Positions 61,383-64,000 of a stretch of 64,000 bases of DNA are shown here, in pieces (the stretch's first letter is position 1; each line of letters starts with the position of its first letter). A program made the translations under genes and the position numbers. The notes under the pieces were generated by a model that was not told the origin of the DNA, made no database searches, and saw only the letters and a list, made by a program, of their open reading frames with translations. This stretch comes from UBA11612 sp963662375 (lineage in GTDB: Bacteria; Pseudomonadota; Alphaproteobacteria; Rhodospirillales; Rhodospirillaceae): the NCBI GenBank assembly GCA_963662375.2, contig CAXXRP010000008.1, positions 1 to 64,000 of the forward strand, in the 5' to 3' direction.

Positions 61383-61796
61383 ATGCCGATAGTATATGTT
61401 GCCATGAGTAACGTCATGCAGGAATGGGGCGCGGACGTGGGCGTGAGCAAGCGATTGTATAAAATCGGTTTGGTGGACGGCGATCCGCAAGAGGCCGTTC
61501 AAGATTTGTGCGCTGAAAATTACGCGGGCCATTCGGACTGGCAGCTCGTAAGCAGCCGCGAGGTGGACGGGCTGGATGCGGAAACCGTTCTGCAACGCGC
61601 CAGTGAGCGGCAGAAAATGCTCGACCCGTTATATTACCCACACATTAAGGGCGTCAAAGACATCGTCAGACTGGACCAGCGCAAAGTGGAGGCCAACATT
61701 GTGATTAAGAAAACGATGGAGGGCCGGGACAGTAAGGTGCCAAAACTCAAGCCCGCCGACTTTGCCGAGTTTCTCATCGAAAGTGTGCTCCAATAG
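61383..61796 (+). CDS. Unknown protein, possibly divergent GIY-YIG (T5orf172-like)
   Basis: 137 residues, start ATG 61383. The N-terminal half (PIVYVAMSNVMQEWGADVGV, SKRLYKIGLVDGDPQEAVQD) has the Y-V...K-I-G pattern of T5orf172/GIY-YIG-type domains, but the catalytic Arg and Glu cannot be placed with confidence. The rest is charged and helical (DAETVLQRASERQKMLDPLY, DIVRLDQRKVEANIVIKKTM). It is divergent from the lipase-like gene and upstream of trmJ. I do not recognise the family firmly. Confidence 0.45.
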   Translation: MPIVYVAMSNVMQEWGADVGVSKRLYKIGLVDGDPQEAVQDLCAENYAGHSDWQLVSSREVDGLDAETVLQRASERQKMLDPLYYPHIKGVKDIVRLDQRKVEANIVIKKTMEGRDSKVPKLKPADFAEFLIESVLQ

Positions 61797-61845
61797 CTCG
61801 CGTTTGGAGGAGCGACGGGATCAACGCTATATGGGCGGTTGACCT

Positions 61846-62703
61846 ATGACCAAAGCTGAGCCGGGCCGTACACAATCTACATCTTACGCCGAGAAGGCGC
61901 GCCTGCCAGCGCGGGCAGGAAAGAATCCACCAGCAGTAATTTTGGTCGAGCCGCAACTGGCCGAGAACATGGGCACCGCCGCGCGGGCGATGATGAACAC
62001 CGGCCTTGAAGATCTGCGGCTGGTCGATCCGAAACAGGCCTGGTTGAACGAAAAGGCGGTTGCCGCATCGTCCGGTGCGGAGCGAATTCTCAAGGCGGCG
62101 AAACGCTTCGATACCGTTCGGGCCGCTCTGGCCGATCTTGAAATCGTCTATGCTACGACCGCGCGCCAGCGCGACATGGTCAAGCTGCTGATGACAGGGC
62201 GAGCAGCGGCGGCCGACATGCGCGCCCATGCGGCGGCGGGCAGAAAGGTGGGTATTCTGTTCGGACGCGAGCGGGACGGCTTGTCCAACGACGAGGTGAG
62301 TCTCGCCAACATTATCGTTGAGGTGCCGCTTAATCCGGAGCATTCCTCGCTCAATTTGGCACAAGCGGTTTTGATCATCGGCTATGAGTGGTTTCAGGCA
62401 GGATACGGCGGCCCTGATGCGCTCGTTACGCTCAAAAGGACCTCGCCTGCCGAACAGCGGATGCTTCAGGGCCTGTTCAACCACCTCGAGCAAGAGCTGG
62501 TGATTTGCGGATTCTTGCGTGTCGACGAGAAGCGCCCGAGCATGATGGTCAACATCCGCAACATGCTGCAGCGGGCAGACCTAACGGAACAGGAAGTCCG
62601 CACCTTGCACGGCGTGATCACCGAGCTGCGCTACGGACGGCGGGGCGACCGGCCGAAAAGGCAAACGGACTTCGCTGAAAAAATAAATATTCCGGAGAAG
62701 TAG
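61846..62703 (+). CDS. trmJ: tRNA (cytidine/uridine-32-2'-O)-methyltransferase TrmJ
   Basis: 285 residues, SPOUT family. VILVEPQLAENMGTAARAMM, LVDPKQAWLNEKAVAASSGA, VYATTARQRDMVKLL, KVGILFGRERDGLSNDEVSL, and VPLNPEHSSLNLAQAVLIIG make the trefoil knot that binds SAM. The C-terminal extension (VDEKRPSMMVNIRNMLQRAD, LTEQEVRTLHGVITELRYGR) is TrmJ-specific. It modifies position 32 of the tRNA anticodon loop. The neighbouring GNAT pseudogene starts at once after the stop. Confidence 0.92.
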   Translation: MTKAEPGRTQSTSYAEKARLPARAGKNPPAVILVEPQLAENMGTAARAMMNTGLEDLRLVDPKQAWLNEKAVAASSGAERILKAAKRFDTVRAALADLEIVYATTARQRDMVKLLMTGRAAAADMRAHAAAGRKVGILFGRERDGLSNDEVSLANIIVEVPLNPEHSSLNLAQAVLIIGYEWFQAGYGGPDALVTLKRTSPAEQRMLQGLFNHLEQELVICGFLRVDEKRPSMMVNIRNMLQRADLTEQEVRTLHGVITELRYGRRGDRPKRQTDFAEKINIPEK

Positions 62704-62704
62704 C

Positions 62705-63121
62705 TTGGACATTGTCATCTACCAGCCCGAGCACTTCGATGACGTAAATTCGCTATGGCACGAGGTGTTTCCCGACTATCCACCATGGAACGCGGCAGAA
62801 GTCACAATACCTGCAAAAATAGAAACGCAACCCGATTTATTTCTTGTTGCTGTTCACGACGGTTGAGTTTTGGGCTCCATCATGGCTGGCTACGATGGTC
62901 ACAGCGGATGACTTTACTTGGTAGCTGTCTTGCAATCTCACCGAAGTCAAGGCATCGGCACCGCACTTGTTCGGGAAACAGAGAACCGACTCAGGTTTTT
63001 AAGATGCAAGAAAATCAACTTGCAAGTCCGATCGTCCAACACTGACGTTGTCGAATTTTATCGGCTCCTTGGTTACGTGGTTGAGGAGCGGGTGAGCATG
63101 GGGAAACGGCTGCCCAGCTGA
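62705..63121 (+). pseudogene. GNAT-family N-acetyltransferase with two TGA stops
   Basis: TTG 62705, after GGAGAAG, begins LDIVIYQPEHFDDVNSLWHE, FPDYPPWNAAEVTIPAK and DLFLVAVHDG, followed by TGA at 62864. The frame goes on, VLGSIMAGYDGHSG, to a second TGA at 62909, where YDGHRGWLYLVAV-type sequences have Trp. The end is intact: LYLVAVLQSHRSQGIGTALV (the acetyl-CoA loop RSQGIGTA), then NTDVVEFYRLLGYVVEERVS. The frame is continuous, so two point changes to TGA inactivated it. Confidence 0.82.
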
Positions 63122-63388
63122 GAAATGTCACTTACTTTCGTCGGATCAACTTCACGATTACGGTCCGGCAATCTCCGCGGTGGCGGATTGATTCCATATA
63201 ACCATATGATTCTTATACGATACTTAAGTGGGCCGACGGCGGGCCCCGTATTGACTTCCGGCGCCCCATCCCTATACTCCGCCGCCTTATTTCCGGGAAC
63301 GCATGTGGCGGTCAAAAGTGCCGCTTCATCGCCCCCTGGTCTTCGGACCGGACGGGACTACCGGGACAATATAAAAAATAGGCCAATC
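63122..63388. other. Intergenic region upstream of rpsD
   Basis: About 270 bases with no gene. The rpsD promoter lies at 63251-63278. The leader that follows is GC-rich and could fold, as expected for a ribosomal protein gene, but no known S4 autoregulatory structure was identified. Confidence 0.4.
63251..63278 (+). promoter_or_regulatory. Sigma-70-type promoter of rpsD
   Basis: ttgact (63251-63256) and tatact (63273-63278) are separated by 16 bases. Both match the consensus in 5 of 6 positions and lie about 110 bases before the rpsD start. Confidence 0.6.
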
Positions 63389-64000
63389 ATGACTAAGCGC
63401 GCATCATCCAAGTATAAAATTGACCGCCGTCTACAGGTCAATCTCTGGGGCCGGCCCAAGAGCCCGATCAACAAGCGGGAATACGGACCCGGACAACACG
63501 GCCAACGCCGCAAGAAGCCATCCGACTACGGCGTGCAGCTGATGGCCAAGCAGAAACTCAAAGGCTACTACGGGAACATCTCGGAAAAGCAGTTCCGCAA
63601 GTACTACCATGAAGCCATGCGCCGCAAAGGCGACAACGGCGAAAACCTGGTGGGTATTTTGGAATGTCGCTTGGATGCAGTCGTTTACCGCATGAAATTC
63701 GTACCCACTGTTTTCGCAGCGCGGCAGTTCGTGAACCACGGCCACGTCACCGTGAACGGCAAACGTGTCACTATTCCCTCGTATATGGTGAAGGTGGGCG
63801 ACCGGATCGAGGTGCGCGCCAAATCAAAGGAATTGGGCACCGTGATCGCTGCTGTTGAGTTGCCGGAACGCGACGTGCCCGAGTACATCGTTGTAGATCA
63901 CAACAAGCTGGTCGGTGAAATGGTCCGCGTTCCCGGGCTTAAGGACATTCCTTATCCGGTGCGAATGGAACCGAATCTCGTCATCGAGTTCTACTCCCGT
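63389..64000 (+). CDS. rpsD: 30S ribosomal protein S4 (stop codon beyond the window)
   Basis: ATG 63389 begins MTKRASSKYKIDRRLQVNLW and the frame is open to the last base, 204 codons, so only the end is missing. SPINKREYGPGQHGQRRKKP, KQFRKYYHEAMRRKGDNGEN, LECRLDAVVYRMKFVPTVFA, ARQFVNHGHVTVNGKRVTIP (the S4 RNA-binding domain) and the C-terminus YPVRMEPNLVIEFYSR are diagnostic. It binds 16S rRNA early in 30S assembly. Family length is about 205. Confidence 0.96.
   Translation, partial: MTKRASSKYKIDRRLQVNLWGRPKSPINKREYGPGQHGQRRKKPSDYGVQLMAKQKLKGYYGNISEKQFRKYYHEAMRRKGDNGENLVGILECRLDAVVYRMKFVPTVFAARQFVNHGHVTVNGKRVTIPSYMVKVGDRIEVRAKSKELGTVIAAVELPERDVPEYIVVDHNKLVGEMVRVPGLKDIPYPVRMEPNLVIEFYSR

Noticed and set aside
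58838..62911. UGA recoded to tryptophan
   Set aside because: uvrD, nadE, istA and cofE-type genes here end in TGA, Trp is coded by TGG throughout, and both GNAT genes have other damage or a TGA at a non-Trp position.
1..64000. CRISPR array, tRNA or rRNA genes
   Set aside because: No regularly spaced repeats, and no cloverleaf or rRNA-like conserved sequence was recognised on either strand.

Overview
The window reads as chromosome of an alphaproteobacterium, probably an uncultured Rhodospirillales-like lineage. This rests on the look of the core genes (EttA, MlaA/MlaC, MetF, UvrD, class II DAHP synthase, glutamine-dependent NadE, GlnS, TrmJ, RpsD) and on moderate-to-high GC; no rRNA marker is present, so the placement is inference. 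Coenzyme F420 genes are unusual for this group and are the most telling feature.

Layout. 1-3.5 kb: two decayed IS1595-family elements facing each other, each carrying a small three-gene passenger operon. 3.5-13.7 kb: housekeeping block (DksA-like, ettA, denD-like, a beta-hydroxyacid dehydrogenase, mlaA-mlaC, metF, uvrD). 13.85-15.3 kb: an IS3-family element. 15.66-18.05 kb: cofE-cofD-cofC, three overlapping F420 genes. 18.06-24.5 kb (minus strand): acyl-CoA side-chain genes (DUF35, thiolase-like aldolase, two MaoC-type hydratases, NTF2-like protein, TetR regulator, SDR, acyl-CoA dehydrogenase, broken enoyl-CoA hydratase). 24.9-36.4 kb: exported cytochrome c/beta-propeller dehydrogenase, PPOX-like flavin/F420 protein, acyl-CoA ligase, Tat-exported FAD dehydrogenase, NTF2-like protein, amidohydrolase, SDR, thiolase, and an enoyl-CoA hydratase with a 3HCDH-type C-terminus. 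36.6-40.6 kb: an FrhB-like F420 oxidoreductase subunit overlapping the two subunits of a 2-oxoacid:acceptor oxidoreductase. 40.6-43.0 kb: fbiC. 43.3-48.7 kb: two more acyl-CoA dehydrogenases, small NTF2/ABM proteins, a DUF1552 remnant and a COG4315-type secreted protein. 48.7-53.6 kb: nested IS elements (IS21 inside IS6, then a second IS6) around a DUF6491 gene. 53.7-64 kb: housekeeping again (class II DAHP synthase, nadE, glnS, threonine aldolase, lipase-like lipoprotein, trmJ, rpsD), with two GNAT pseudogenes.

How it fits together. The region from about 15.6 to 48.7 kb looks like one catabolic island for a ring- or side-chain-bearing carboxylic acid (steroid- or terpenoid-like, by analogy only). 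The acid would be activated by the CoA ligase, oxidised by acyl-CoA dehydrogenases and the exported flavoprotein, hydrated by MaoC/ECH proteins, and cleaved by thiolase or retro-aldol steps. F420 biosynthesis genes sit at its start and near its end, and the FrhB-KorAB-like operon suggests that 2-oxoacid oxidation is coupled to F420. A 15-bp palindrome, TTGAA-N5-TTCAA, lies in three divergent promoter regions of the island and is the best candidate for a shared operator.

Several genes carry single-base indels, often in short G/C runs, so either real decay or assembly errors affect this sequence.
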